Source: Klebsormidium nitens
Lineage: Eukaryota > Streptophyta > Klebsormidiophyceae > Klebsormidiales > Klebsormidiaceae
DNA length: 64,000 bases
Direction of reading: 5' to 3'
Assembly (NCBI GenBank): GCA_000708835.1
Contig: DF237091.1
Coordinates: 1-64,000, forward strand
Below, piece by piece: positions 11,301-22,119 of the stretch (position 1 is the stretch's first letter; each line of letters starts with the position of its first letter). Position numbers and translations under genes: made by a program. The notes beneath the pieces are model-generated. The model had not been told where the DNA came from. It saw only the letters and a list, made by a program, of their open reading frames with translations, and did not search any database.

Positions 11301-14300
11301 ATGGGACCAAAGACGAAGTCTAATCTTGGTAGAGAAGCAATTCATTGCAATCTTGACCTCTACCTTACCATCCGACCATGCAATCTGAACGCGAACCAGA
11401 GGAAGCAAGTTCGGAACCCCACCGGGACAATTGCTGCTGTTCGTACAGCCAGTCAATTGAAGTTCCCATCCCAAATGAGAACTCCTTGCAAGTTTGTTCT
11501 CGGGGAAAACGAAAACAACATTTGCCAAAGCAAAGCCAATCCTCTTCCCAGGACCCACCTCGCGAGAATGTCGCTGGTCGAACAGCCCCCGCACCGCGCC
11601 CCCCATCTCGTAGCAATGCCCGCACATGTCAAACCCCAGCGCCTCTTGGCAGCCCTTGCACTGATACCGCTCCCCAACGATCGGACTCTGCCCGCACCCA
11701 TCGCATCCCACCCCGAAATGCACCACGTATTTTGGGCCCAAGTCTTCAAGAAGGCGTTCCGTCATCGCGCGGAGGTTGAAGGGCTCCCCCCGTCGGACGA
11801 GATCGGCGTGCGCAGAAAGGAGGAGGGAGCGGGTGCGGGACATGGCGGCCTGGACGGTGGGGGGGCGCTCCGGGGGAGGAGCTGCGGGGAAGGGGACACT
11901 GTCAGGCGTTTGGCGTGATTTTGCTGGCTCTTCGGGAGAAAAACGGTCAAAGGCCGCGGAAATACGTAAATCAAGACAAAACGGAAGCAGTTGTAGCTCT
12001 TGGGTGAAATTACCCCTCCCAAAGGAGCCGTCGGAGAGCTACCAACGACGAACCGACTGATGACGGCGAAATCGAAGAGGTTGACCTCCGGGAGGAGGAC
12101 TCCGACGAGCCAGGTCCTGGCCGTTCAAAGTACCCCGACATTATGGACGACCACTCCGTCTTAGAGTACCTGGAGGACGGATAAGCTACAGAAGGGTGCA
12201 AGAACAGGAAGGGGATACAAAATTTAGCAGCATCTCTGAAGCATCTGAAAATCTTCTGAACGCAGTTGGATTTCGCAAACTCCCCGGTTAAGAAAGCAGG
12301 CATCTAGACATGATCACGGAGCGCCTACCAGAAATGATCTCTGACAAGGCCCCCGAACGCGTCAAGCGCAGCACAAAACCAGATACAAGAAAGAATTTCG
12401 AAGCTTCAACCAAGCTACAAAAGCTTACCCGTTGGCTCTGCTGCCCCACTTGATGCTTCCTGCGCCGCCGCTTCCCGTGCTCGGGCTGCGGACGCTTCTG
12501 GAAACGCTCTGGAAACTAGATCGGCGATGGTTGCACAGGGGACCAGGTTGCCCGGGCTCTCTGCTTGCATGATGCGGCAGAGGGGGCAGCGTGGGTCCGA
12601 GGAGCGGGTGCGGATGCACGAGAGGCAGAAAACTGCGGAGGACCACAATATGAGTATGGTTGGAGAAACAGTGTTTTCGTCCATTTGATTTTTGGAAGCT
12701 GTGAGGACACTTGGGGAAGGGGGAACATCGAGACGGCACAAGACAATCAGTAAAAGGTGGCGAAAGAACGAATGGGGAGAGTAGATGCAAATTGAAACCG
12801 TGGCAGATCGTTTGCACGCATATCATGCAGGATTCGGAATCGATGCCTCCAATCACAGCAAAGAGTAGCTTCTCGAACATGTCCCAAACCCTCAAAAGGA
12901 AATGTGCGTTTACTGTGTCCACATATCCATCGTCCAAAATCTTGTGTCCAACACTCTCTCCTCACCGTGTCCGCAGACAAGAACGGAAGGGTCGTGCAAG
13001 AGCCGCGAACAGAGTTTGCACCCAAAGTCGACACCCCGAAACGCAAACTTCGTCTCCGGACCCGCGTATGGATACGGACGCCGCTGACCGCCGCTGGTGG
13101 AGGCTCCGGACGGTCCGTTAAGTCTCAGAACCGCCCCAGTTGCGCCGCCGCTGAGAAACTGGTTAGGAGGTTGTTCCGAGCTGGATGTCTGGGCGATATC
13201 GAAGGTTTCGGCTGGAGGTTGAGGTCGGGGGGATGGTTCGAGAAGAACCGGGTCCGTTTCGAGGTCTTCTGCGGCGATCTCTCGTCGCTCCCTGTCCGCT
13301 GCAATCAACATGGGGAAGTTGACAATCGAGGAGAAGTAAGGCACCGACAACTTCCTTTGATAACATTCATTATGAGACACGTTTACGTATCTCGATCATC
13401 TAACACTCTGATTCATGGGCAAGGAAGATGTCGGTGTTGGATCGCAATCTGTCAACTGACCAGCAAAACAAGCCTATGCCTTTTTCCAAGCATAGTGCCA
13501 TCACAGACACGTCGACAACTATCTTACACATCACATAACGTTCCTTTTAAGAGGGCCTTCGAAATGGTCACTTCCGTCAGCAAGTCCACCGCCCTTGAAC
13601 TAGGGGGGTCTGGGGCCCAAGCTTGTGACTCCCCCCCCCACTCTCCAGGTATGTACCCTACGACCAAGTGATCGAAATAGCATTGCAACCTCAATCTTAA
13701 CGCCCAGAACGCCCTTGTTTGAAGTACGAAATGGATGATCCGCTGCCCACCTAGGATCTCAGCCTGGCGCTCTCTGTACTCTATGGGGAATGCATTCCCC
13801 AAGAAGAAGTGGAGGAGGCCGCACGTGCGTGCCAGGTGGCCATATTCGCGACGGCAGAGGGGGCAGTTGGACTCAGACACGTTGTTCATGCTCTGGTGCA
13901 GACACCAGAAGCAGAACATGTGCTGGCACACATTGACAGCGGGCTTGAAGACTAGGTCCCTGCAATGAAAAAAGCAAGGTCCATCGAATTGTCTTCAGCT
14001 CCAAGCAAGAAACTTGATATTAAACGGCTGCCTTATCAGTCATCTCCAGTCAGAATCCAGTAGAATGCCTTTCAGTGCCTTGGTAAAAAAAGCATGTTTC
14101 CTGGGTCTGCACTTTGCCCAATTATTTCTCACATCGGAAAGGCTTCCAGGATCTCAGCTTCTTCTAAGTGACACGAAAATCTGTTCATAGAAAAGGTGGC
14201 AGAATCAGGGAGAATGTTCACAATCACAAGTAGTTCTGGTATAATGGAATCGATGGCAGGAATGTGCCTCTAAAACAAGAAGCTGCAATGAGAGTCCCTG

Positions 14301-15101
14301 TAATCAAACTGGTAGCCTGGGTGGCAGATTCACTAGACTCTCACTAACTCAAATCTCAAGGTACTCGAATGACGGTCTCCAGAAAACATACCCACTCACG
14401 GAATCATTAGCCTTAGGTACAGAGGAAAAGCAAGCAAACCTGCTAGGGCAGGTAACTGAACAGCCTCCAATAGATAGAGCCAATCCCAAAAAGTTCGAGT
14501 ACACCACAGCCAACCGATGAGCTATTGTGCCATTTCCCAAAAAGGACTTTCCACCCATTAGAAGCGAGAGTTCTCTTCCGTCATCAGACCTATCTGCATT
14601 CCAGCCAGATTTGGCTGGACGTACTATCAACTAGTAGTATAGAATTTGTCTCTGCTCCAATGAAGGGCACCCGTGCAAAGTGGGGCGCCACCAAGGGTGC
14701 TCGATTGTAAACCTATTGCCAAGTGCAAAGTCAGAACTTAGCTGTCCCGTCAACCACTTCTGTTCACTACTTGTACGATACGGGCCTCTAGATCAGAGCG
14801 CCTTCTAAGAAACCTTCTTTCAGGCGCAGCGCTGGGCATGCACGAGTGTCATCAACTGGATGGAGAAATCATGAAAGCTGCTGGAAAATGCAAGCCTGGA
14901 CAAGCCTAAAGCGGGCGCAAAATTAGTGGACTATGATCTCTAATGCTCCTGCAAGGTTTCAAGTCCTCCTACAAACTTGCCAGAACATCTCAGCAATCAT
15001 CAAATCTCACCAAGAGCGTCTACAATTGACATCCACACTTACTTGCAAATGGCGCACTCGTATTCCTCCACACGGGGCTGAAATGCCGGCGCCAGCTCCA
15101 T
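2342..15101 (-). CDS. PRT1: PRT1-like N-degron E3 ubiquitin ligase (RING-RING-ZZ) with long tail
   Basis: Seven phase-consistent exons: 15101-15043, 13959-13751, 13298-12966, 12632-12429, 11881-11559, 4829-4639, 4286-2342; 1087 residues. RING 1 spans residues 16-55 (Cys16, 19, 31, His33, Cys36, 39, 52, 55). RING 2 spans 183-219 (CKLC, CGHVFC, CPLC). A ZZ zinc finger spans about 321-378, with its closing histidines split by the last long intron (RHSRE joined to HRVV). This order is that of plant PRT1, which recognises proteins with bulky aromatic N-termini and ubiquitinates them. Arabidopsis PRT1 is about 410 residues; here exon 8 (the last listed) adds a 648-residue Pro/Arg/Ser/Gly-rich, probably disordered tail with 7-residue repeats. 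The start ATG is 14 codons before the first RING cysteine pair. An extra exon (12185-12014) is possible. Head-to-head with ALADIN. The domain core is very secure; the tail rests on frame, phase and splice sites only. Confidence 0.88.
3690..3770 (-). repeat. 21-bp minisatellite in PRT1 tail coding 7-residue repeats
   Basis: Within the last PRT1 exon about four imperfect 21-bp units encode GDVRARH, GDVRLRN, GDVVARD and GDERTSA in a row. On the plus strand each unit carries a TGACGTC-like core. The repeats keep the frame open. Confidence 0.75.
4387..4690 (-). repeat. Three decayed copies of a PRT1 exon end and its splice donor
   Basis: The end of the PRT1 exon 4829-4639 encodes ELEFLLGELEDADLPD and stops at a GT donor. 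About 250 bp downstream on the minus strand (near 4440-4390) a related stretch encodes EIDRLLGDLVDADLSV and also runs into an AG|GT. A shorter third copy (TTCTGCCTGACAGGTGA, near 4527-4545) lies between them. The reading phase of the second copy does not fit the downstream exon, so I treat it as a relic or alternative donor, not a constitutive exon. Confidence 0.6.
4830..11558 (-). other. Unusually long PRT1 intron (6.7 kb)
   Basis: Starts with GTGGGT after the ZZ-coding exon and ends with CTCTTTTGCAG before the exon that supplies the last ZZ histidine. Other introns of this gene are about 0.3-1.1 kb, so this one is exceptional. Open frames inside it on both strands are short (up to about 150 codons) and match no family I recognise. 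I saw no clear terminal repeats or transposase. It may hold decayed mobile DNA or a non-coding transcript, but the sequence alone does not show this. Confidence 0.75.
12014..12185 (-). other. Candidate extra PRT1 exon (alternative splicing)
   Basis: A 172-nt stretch on the minus strand between TGTAG and GGGTAATT has an open frame coding a Ser-rich linker (PGPGSSESSSRRSTSS). Including it keeps the overall frame only if the next exon uses an earlier acceptor so that it begins at 11898 instead of 11881. The simpler model skips it and uses the better acceptor. On the opposite strand the same bases encode a very acidic run ending in a stop at 12183, which may be chance. Confidence 0.4.
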
Positions 15102-15708
15102 GCTGGTGCTACCTTGAGCGAGCTGCCTTTCCATCTGTCGACAGGACGTCCTTCCTAGAGGTAGCGAACCCCAATTGATCACAATCCTGTTTCCTGCTTT
15201 CTTGTCCCAACAACGGAAACTTAAGGTATGAAACGAGCGAGACCTCTGGCCTCTTGGTATATGCTATAACTTCTCCCGAAGCAGTGACTAGGGGAGACAC
15301 CAGCCTGAGGGTACCGCTAAGCAGACTCAGACGCTAGGGGTGGAGCTTTAGGGACGCCATTGTGGAGCAACAAAACTGCTCATTTAGCTGTGGCCACAAG
15401 CCAGGAGACGTGTCTGCGGATCTCGCCCTCTGCGTGGAACCCTAAAAAAGCTGACAAAAATGTCTTGAGAGGCTGCAGCAGCTGTTTCAAGATTTAGGGT
15501 TTGACTGTCAAGCATTTGAGAGTCGTTGGCCCTCTCCATTGGCCCTCTCCATTTGAGAGTCGTCGCTCTCTCTCCCTCTCCCTCTCTCGTCTCTCTCTCT
15601 TCCAGGTTCCATCTCAATTAGGCCCAAGAGCATCTAACCGCATGGTTGCAGTTCCCCTCGGCAACAGGTTTGAGAGTGTAGTCCTTGTGAAGAGCCCATC
15701 ACCTGAAA
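15102..15708. promoter_or_regulatory. Bidirectional promoter, PRT1 / ALADIN
   Basis: The two start codons face away from each other across 607 bp, so both promoters must lie here or inside the leaders. A pyrimidine-rich run (TCTCTC type) at about 15558-15605 on the plus strand resembles plant Y-patch core promoter elements and sits about 110 bp before the ALADIN ATG. Just before it a 13-bp unit (TTGGCCCTCTCCA) is repeated in tandem, flanked by two copies of TTTGAGAGTCGT. Confidence 0.6.
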
Positions 15709-18700
15709 ATGGCGCGAAGCATACCAGACGTGGAGGAGGCAACCGTATGTGAGGTCAATCGAGGATTGGGTGAGTATTTTAAACATCTGTTGAAAAGCAG
15801 TGGAGGGGAATCGTTTGAGGATGCACGTGCCTGGTACTTCAGCACGAGGTATCTGGCCAATGCTGATGCTGCTTTGTCAGTTGATTGTTGAGTGGTGCAC
15901 GAATGCTTGACGAAGTCACTCGTTTTCATGGTGTATTCCCCCACATTGCCGTTAAAGGGCGCCTAGATGAAGATGCTCTCTTGCGCAGCGAGAATTGAGG
16001 TGGAGTGCAGTTGCTGCGACTATTTGCCTTTGAAACCCAGAGGTTTGCTGCTTGATTCGTCCAACGTTTTTCATGAATTGTTTGGCTGCTCAATGCAGTC
16101 CATGTCCGCAGAGGCGATGCGCAGGCTCTCCAGGATGTCCAGAACTCTATTCAGGTGACTTTCTTTTGTCTAGAAGAGTTTATCTTCAGTTTATACCGTA
16201 GATTGCGATCATGAGTGTTTGTGGAATCCACCACCACCAACATCATTTTTCAAAGGCAGGATGCTCATTTACAATCTAAAGGGCCAGAACAATGTACGAA
16301 GTTTCCTGTGCCGCCACCATCAGCTTAGGGGCACTTCGAGAACCATGTGCGGAAAGCATGTATGAACCAAACTCATCAATGTTGGAGATTGTCATCTTCC
16401 AATTGTCCTGCAATTCTCCAAACCTTGTGCATTTCATTGTTTTCTATCCTGACCAGGGCGCACTGGTTCGTTTGTCAACTGGTGCAGAGTTGTCATGTCG
16501 TCTGGATTCTAGAGATCTGGAAGTTGCAGACAAATCTTTGTGGCCTCCTTCAAAGGTTTCTCAATAAGAAAAGTGACCTTCTTGCAGGCCTACCTCTACC
16601 CCACGCTCACCATCGACCTGAAGGACCCCACCGACCTCCTCGTTGATACAGTACCCATCCTTTCTTACTGGGGGGCAACAAAGGAGGCGCCAGCCGCCAA
16701 GTCACTCCCAGCTCCCGGTGGCCCCCCATCTGAAACCTCTCCAAAAGATACCCCCTCGTCAAGTCATGCCGCAACCTCTCAAACTGGGAGCCCATCCCAA
16801 GAAGGGGTGCAGAACAGCACACAACCTAAACTCGCTCTCCAGCAGCTGCAGACATTGGTCCTCACCCTAGTTGCTCGCGCCAGGTCGGCTTTGGGACCTC
16901 TTATCTCAGGACCCCCGCCGACGCTGCTCGAAACAGGGCCTCTACGAGATCTTAGCTGGCACAGCGCAAAGCAGAGGCTGGCAGTCATTGGCCCCTTTGA
17001 TCGCATCCTGCTGTATGACCTGGAAGCGCGAGGAGAGGCAGCGGCGACCCCCGGAGTACTGGCGCACGAGTTTCAGAAGGGGGCAGCTATGGTGCGGTGG
17101 CGGCCCAAGGCGGCGGGGGGCCTGGCAGTGGCATGCAGGTGCGCATCGTATGCTTCATTTGCTGTGATGTGTTCTAGGGTGACTGGCGTCACGTTTGAAA
17201 TGTCGAGTAGCTTGCTGGTGGAACCGACCGGGTGCACCCAGAGTGGCACACGTATATTTTTTTCTTTCCAAACAAAGTGTTCTCTTTCACTCTTGCTTTG
17301 TTCCTTATTGATGAGGCCAAGCCAACCTCGTGTTGTCCCTCGCACGAATGGCCGCGTACTTTAGAAGCATTTAAGGTGCTGAACCGAGTCGTTTGTCACT
17401 TGGGACTTAGTGGCTTTATAATGTGGACGGCGGCTTGTAGCAGCGGCGGCCTTGATATTCTTTGTCCTCATGACTGGGTCAGGTGAACTACGCCTGAGTA
17501 GTATCGGCCTGCACAATTACCATTGCTCTTTTCTCCTTCCTCATAAAACCCCTCTTTACTTCCCATTCTCCAGGACCGGTGTCTGCTTTTGGACTCTCAC
17601 CCCCCCCGTCCACATCTGCCCCCTCTCCCCCTCCCCCGCCGTCCGCGGCAGCCCCTCCGTCCGCCACCGAAAGCCCCTCCAAGCCACGATGGTCTTCTTC
17701 CAAAGCCCCTCGGGGGCCCCTTTCACAGCGGTAGAGTGGAGCCCCGACGGCCGGCTTCTGGCCGCCTCTAGTTCGCTGGACAGTAGCATCATGGTGTATG
17801 ACGTGGCAACGGGCGCGGGGGCGCCACTTCGGCGGGGGCTCGGGGGCGAGGCGCTGCTGCGGTGGGCGCCGTCGGGGGACTACTTCTTCTCGGCGAAGAT
17901 GTGAGGGGGTTTGTATTTTGTTTGGGACTCTGCTTCTGCAGCGGTGTTTGGAAGCTTCGTTGGCAGGGCGGGGGATCGAAAGTGTTCCAAGCGCGGCGTC
18001 AGATGGGGCTCGTTTCTCTACGAGAAGCGCTACTTTTATATCTAGGGGGGTAGCTATAGTCTGTGTCATTGATGAAAGTTTTGTAGCCGACGTCAGAGAA
18101 GCACTCTTCCCGCCCTTTGTGCATCAGTCAGTGAGTCCTGACCTCTCCAGAACACGTCGTCTATCAGAAATTTTGAATGAACGAAGCCCGCAAGCCTTCC
18201 CCTTCTCGCTCAGTTGTTCGGATGTTCACTTCTGAAAGTAGAAGGTATACTCGAAAGCCTGAAAGCACGAGGCATACTCGTCGTCAATGAAAAGCAACTC
18301 TCTGAGATAAATTCCCAAATCAAGTCGACAACGGATTCACCTCGTACTTTCAGAGTCGCTTTTCCACTTGCTTATGCTCCAAAGCATCAGCCGCTGAACG
18401 TTGCTCACATGCAGGAACGGCAACTTCCACCTGTGGGAGACAACACGCTGGACGTCAGAACCGTGGGCCTCGCAGAGCGGCCGGGTCGTGGTACGTATTT
18501 CTGTGGTCTCGTCCGAAACGGTCTCCGGTGTCGTCGTCCTTTGCTTACATCGCCGCTTCCTGAAGGCATTGCCTTTTTGTCCTGGTGAAAGCTTCAGCTG
18601 CTTTTCACTTTTTCCTGGTGAAAGCTTCAGCTCCTGTTCAATTTGTTGCGTCTTCTGCTGTAGTTCTTGGCACCGTTATGCTCAATCTTCTACTCGAACC

Positions 18701-20908
18701 GACGCCTATGTAAGTTCCGTGGCTAAGTGAAACGGGAGCCGTTCGATCAAACGAGTTCCTCCAGACAGCATGCATCAAGCATCCACTATGAGCCGGCATT
18801 TCGGCCCTAGAAGCGCAGGTCGCAAACGGCCGAGGCTTTTTGAGAATCAGAGGTGCAGAAGGCTTACTTCAGCGTGGTTGATGAGCAGGTTTGACGAGAC
18901 GGGCTCACGGGTCCTCGTTGGGACTCTGAATATCCTAGTCATTATATTTGCTCCCCTTTCGTTCTCGCCGAAATTTGGTCGCTTCTCGTTCTGCAAGATT
19001 CTGCGAGATTTGGGAAGCATTGGATCAGCGTCTTGGCTGGTCTTTTGTGTCGATTTGGATCGTCACAGCTTTCTGTGACGCAGCCTGTGCGAGCGGACTG
19101 CTCCAAGGTCGGGCTCAGGCAACGGTCCGTCAGAACGAAAAATTTGGTGCCCGCTTGGAAGGATGGATCTCACCATCCTATGGAATATGGGCTCAAAAAT
19201 CTTGACGGTCACCTTTAGGAAGTACAACGTTCTTCCTCTACAGGCGGCCGCATGGAGCCCCGACAGCCGCGCGCTGCTCCTTGCCTTCGAAAACAGCACG
19301 ACGCTAGGAGCGATCCACTTGACCGGGAAAGTGCCCTCTTTAGGTAAGCCGTTTCTGTTTCGTAGGTGGTGTGATCGCATTGACATGGAGGGTATCGAGG
19401 GGCCTCAGATTTTGACATAGTCCTGGGGCAAACGCGTGTACTGTATATGACACTAGGATCTCAAGCGCGCGGACTGCCAGTCACGAGCTTCATTCTTGCT
19501 TCAGAAGTGCACCACAAGGGTTCTTAAACGGCAACTTTGATCCGACCAGAAAAGTAGGTGCATCCTGTGTGCATGGAAGCGGACCGCATTCGCTTGGCCC
19601 ATTTTTGCAGCGGCAATCCGATTTGTATATTTTGAGGTCGGAATTGAAGCCTCGAAGATTCGCAGATTAGTCGTTGACTGTAGGGAAACCACACAGTCGT
19701 GGCAATCAAAGGTGGTCGAGCAACTTCCAAATCACAAAGTTCTGTTGTTTGTGGGCTTCAATCACGCTTTTTTTCTAGAAATTGGACGCGCAAAACATGA
19801 GGCCTTGTTTTCCGTCCAAGCAGACGCGCACCTCATACCCCTAGAGCTCCCTGAAGTCGAAGCCCTGGCCAGCAGGGCCTGCCCCAACCCGGGCATAGAG
19901 CATATGGCCTGGGACGCGGGGGGGGACCGCCTCGCGGTCTCATACCGGGGGGGTGACGAGCAAACGGGCGGGCTTGTAGCTGTGTATGATACGAGGCGAA
20001 CGCCCGTCGTGGCCGCTTCCTTCATGTGAGACGTTGTTTGATCTTGGGACCCTACCGTTTCCTGAGCTTCCAAGACCCTTCATCGAGATCCGGTCAGAAA
20101 CCTGTCAGAACTCACTGCCTAGTAACGGTGCTTCACATTTGCCGATCCGCCTTCTCGTCAGTCCGTCCTAATTCTGCGGGACGGCTGTGACAAGGTTTTC
20201 ACCGCTGATTTGTATTTAAAAAGTTCTGATGGACTAGCCCTACAATGCCAAACGGTGGAAACATTGATTTTCGTGCACGCTAGGACGATGTTTCCGCCCG
20301 ACGTATGTCAGCTGAACGCAACTCCTTCAACCTTCTCACCGATCAAAATTCACCGACGTTCTTTGGAATGATTTCATGCCAACAATCACAGGAGAAGGCT
20401 CGAACTATTCTCGTCTCGTTTGTACTCTTCGCATCCGTGCAACTCGCATTTGATCTTTGTAACAACCGCTTTCCCCAGCTCCATATGCAACGTCGAAGAT
20501 AACATTGTCCATTGTGATGCAGCGGACTTATCCGCGGACCGAAAGCAGACTCCCGGCCGCTGTCCCTCTCCTTCTTCAACAGATTTGCCCGTGGCTCGCT
20601 GTTAGCGGTGGTAAGTCGCTCCTTCGTAAATCTGCTTCACGATTTCAGCAATTGACATGGCGAGCAACGGTCTTCTCTTTTCGAATTCAGGCGGCGATAC
20701 TGATGGTCAGGGCGTTGTGATGAAGCTGCAGGACAGATACGCTTTTGACAAACAAGGCTCCTTCTTTCGAAGGCACAATTCGGAGAAGCTGATTCAACCC
20801 GCTGATATGAGTCAGAAGCACTCCGTCGGCCGTTTGATTGATTGTTTTCTGCAGGCCTGGAGCTCTTCCCAAATCTCGGTCTACCCTCTACTCTATAAAG
20901 GTCGATGA
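15709..20908 (+). CDS. AAAS: Nucleoporin ALADIN (WD40 repeat)
   Basis: Nine phase-consistent exons: 15709-15769, 16099-16154, 16588-17138, 17574-17900, 18415-18490, 19244-19343, 19824-20025, 20523-20610, 20855-20908; 504 residues. ALADIN is a WD40 scaffold on the cytoplasmic face of the nuclear pore. The N-terminus has the family motif TVCEVNRGL. Blades can be followed as LRDLSWH, LLYDLE, VEWSPDGRLLAASSSLDSS, LGGEALLRWAPSGDYFF, FHLWETTRWTSEPW, AAAWSPDSRALLLAFENS, IEHMAWDAGGDRLAVSY, AVYDTRRTPVVA, and the C-terminal AWSSSQISVYPLLYKGR, all matching plant ALADIN in order. A Pro/Ser-rich insertion of about 40 residues lies before the first blade. Length compares with about 447 (Arabidopsis) and 546 (human). 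The exon at 16099 is short and poorly conserved, so the N-terminal join is the least certain point. Transcribed away from PRT1. Confidence 0.93.
18580..18632. repeat. Direct repeat of 20 bp in an ALADIN intron
   Basis: TCCTGGTGAAAGCTTCAGCT occurs at 18580-18599 and again at 18613-18632, 13 bp apart, inside the intron after the 18415-18490 exon. No function is apparent. Confidence 0.8.
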
Positions 20909-22119
20909 GCAGGCGTCTTCCAGCTTGGTGCACAGCGCGGCAGCTTGGCTGGACATTGAGCAGTATCAAATCACGTTTTACACGCACGTTCGTCACTTCT
21001 TTGATGTAGATTGAGAGTTGGTAATCTCGTTGAAAAGTGGTCTTTGGAAGCGAGTGTACCTCGAGTCCTCCTACAATTGCAGTCTGCAGGCGTGCTGTGT
21101 TTGTCACATGTCCTGTAGGCGGTCATCTTAGCCTGGCTGCACACGGGGCGCTCCTTGAAGATCGAAGAGGAATGATCGTGACATTGGGCTGCGCTGCCGC
21201 GCGCTGTGTGACCGTATGCTCATCTGCTGATTGTTGGAGGGTGCGGCCTCATATGACCACCATGTTGGATGTACGGTAATATAACATACTAACAGCCGCT
21301 CATGAGCTCATGAGCCCATGCTGACTGACCGCGTCCGAACGTTCACCGGGATCTCGAGAGAGATGATCATACGCGTAACGTCTCCGATCCGATTGGTCCT
21401 TATGACGGTCGGACATAAGATTGTATAAAATTCACTGCGTGCATCATGAACATTGCCCGTAAACACAACCCGGCCATATGTCGCAATCATTTCCAGCTTT
21501 ACCGTTGAAGAGTAAAGCCGGAAAGGCAAGTTGTAGAGGCTTATCTCAGAGCGCTTAAGATCGATGACATAGTCAGCTAGAATACATTGGCGCGAATAAA
21601 CTCAAATTGACTCAATATCGCAGCTTCATGCGCGCTACTGTGTCTATGAAATTAACGCGTACGTCTAGACGTCTGCAATCATCATGAAATCTGAGTAGAA
21701 TGGCACCTTACAATGTAGCAGGCGGCCAGCTTTCCATGGCCTCCGACATGATTGATTAATGCTGTGAAGCCGAGCTGTGAAGCTTAATGCAGCCTGGCTA
21801 AACTAGAACGCTCAGCGCTCGCCGCTGGCATTTTGCTGACATGAATTACATACTCAAGAAACACAAAGTTCAAAAACAAAAGCTAGAGACCATGGAAGCC
21901 AGCCTTGAAGTTGCTTCTTCGAACACGGTTGATATCAGCGCGGACTGCCAGCAATCAGGACATACTACTTCTGCACTGCTTCGGAAGCTATGGCAGCTAG
22001 CTGAGTGGGAGCTGAATCATGCCATTGGAAGAAGGAGACCCAACACCCGATCGGGCAGCCAAAGGTGGAATCCTCCGGAGTTCTTGAAATTCTTGACGAT
22101 GTATACACAGTACTTTGGA
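20909..22119. other. Convergent gap, ALADIN and Smr gene 3' ends
   Basis: About 1.2 kb between two 3' ends, presumably 3' UTRs plus spacer. It contains a perfect 18-bp palindrome (GCTCATGAGCTCATGAGC, 21298-21315). I find no supportable gene. The plus-strand open frame entering from 21841 is the antisense of the Smr gene. Confidence 0.5.

Noticed and set aside
12060-12183. Acidic plus-strand frame ending at a stop
   Set aside because: It reads like an acidic C-terminus but has no upstream exons I can find and lies antisense inside PRT1. Kept only as a remark on the alternative exon.
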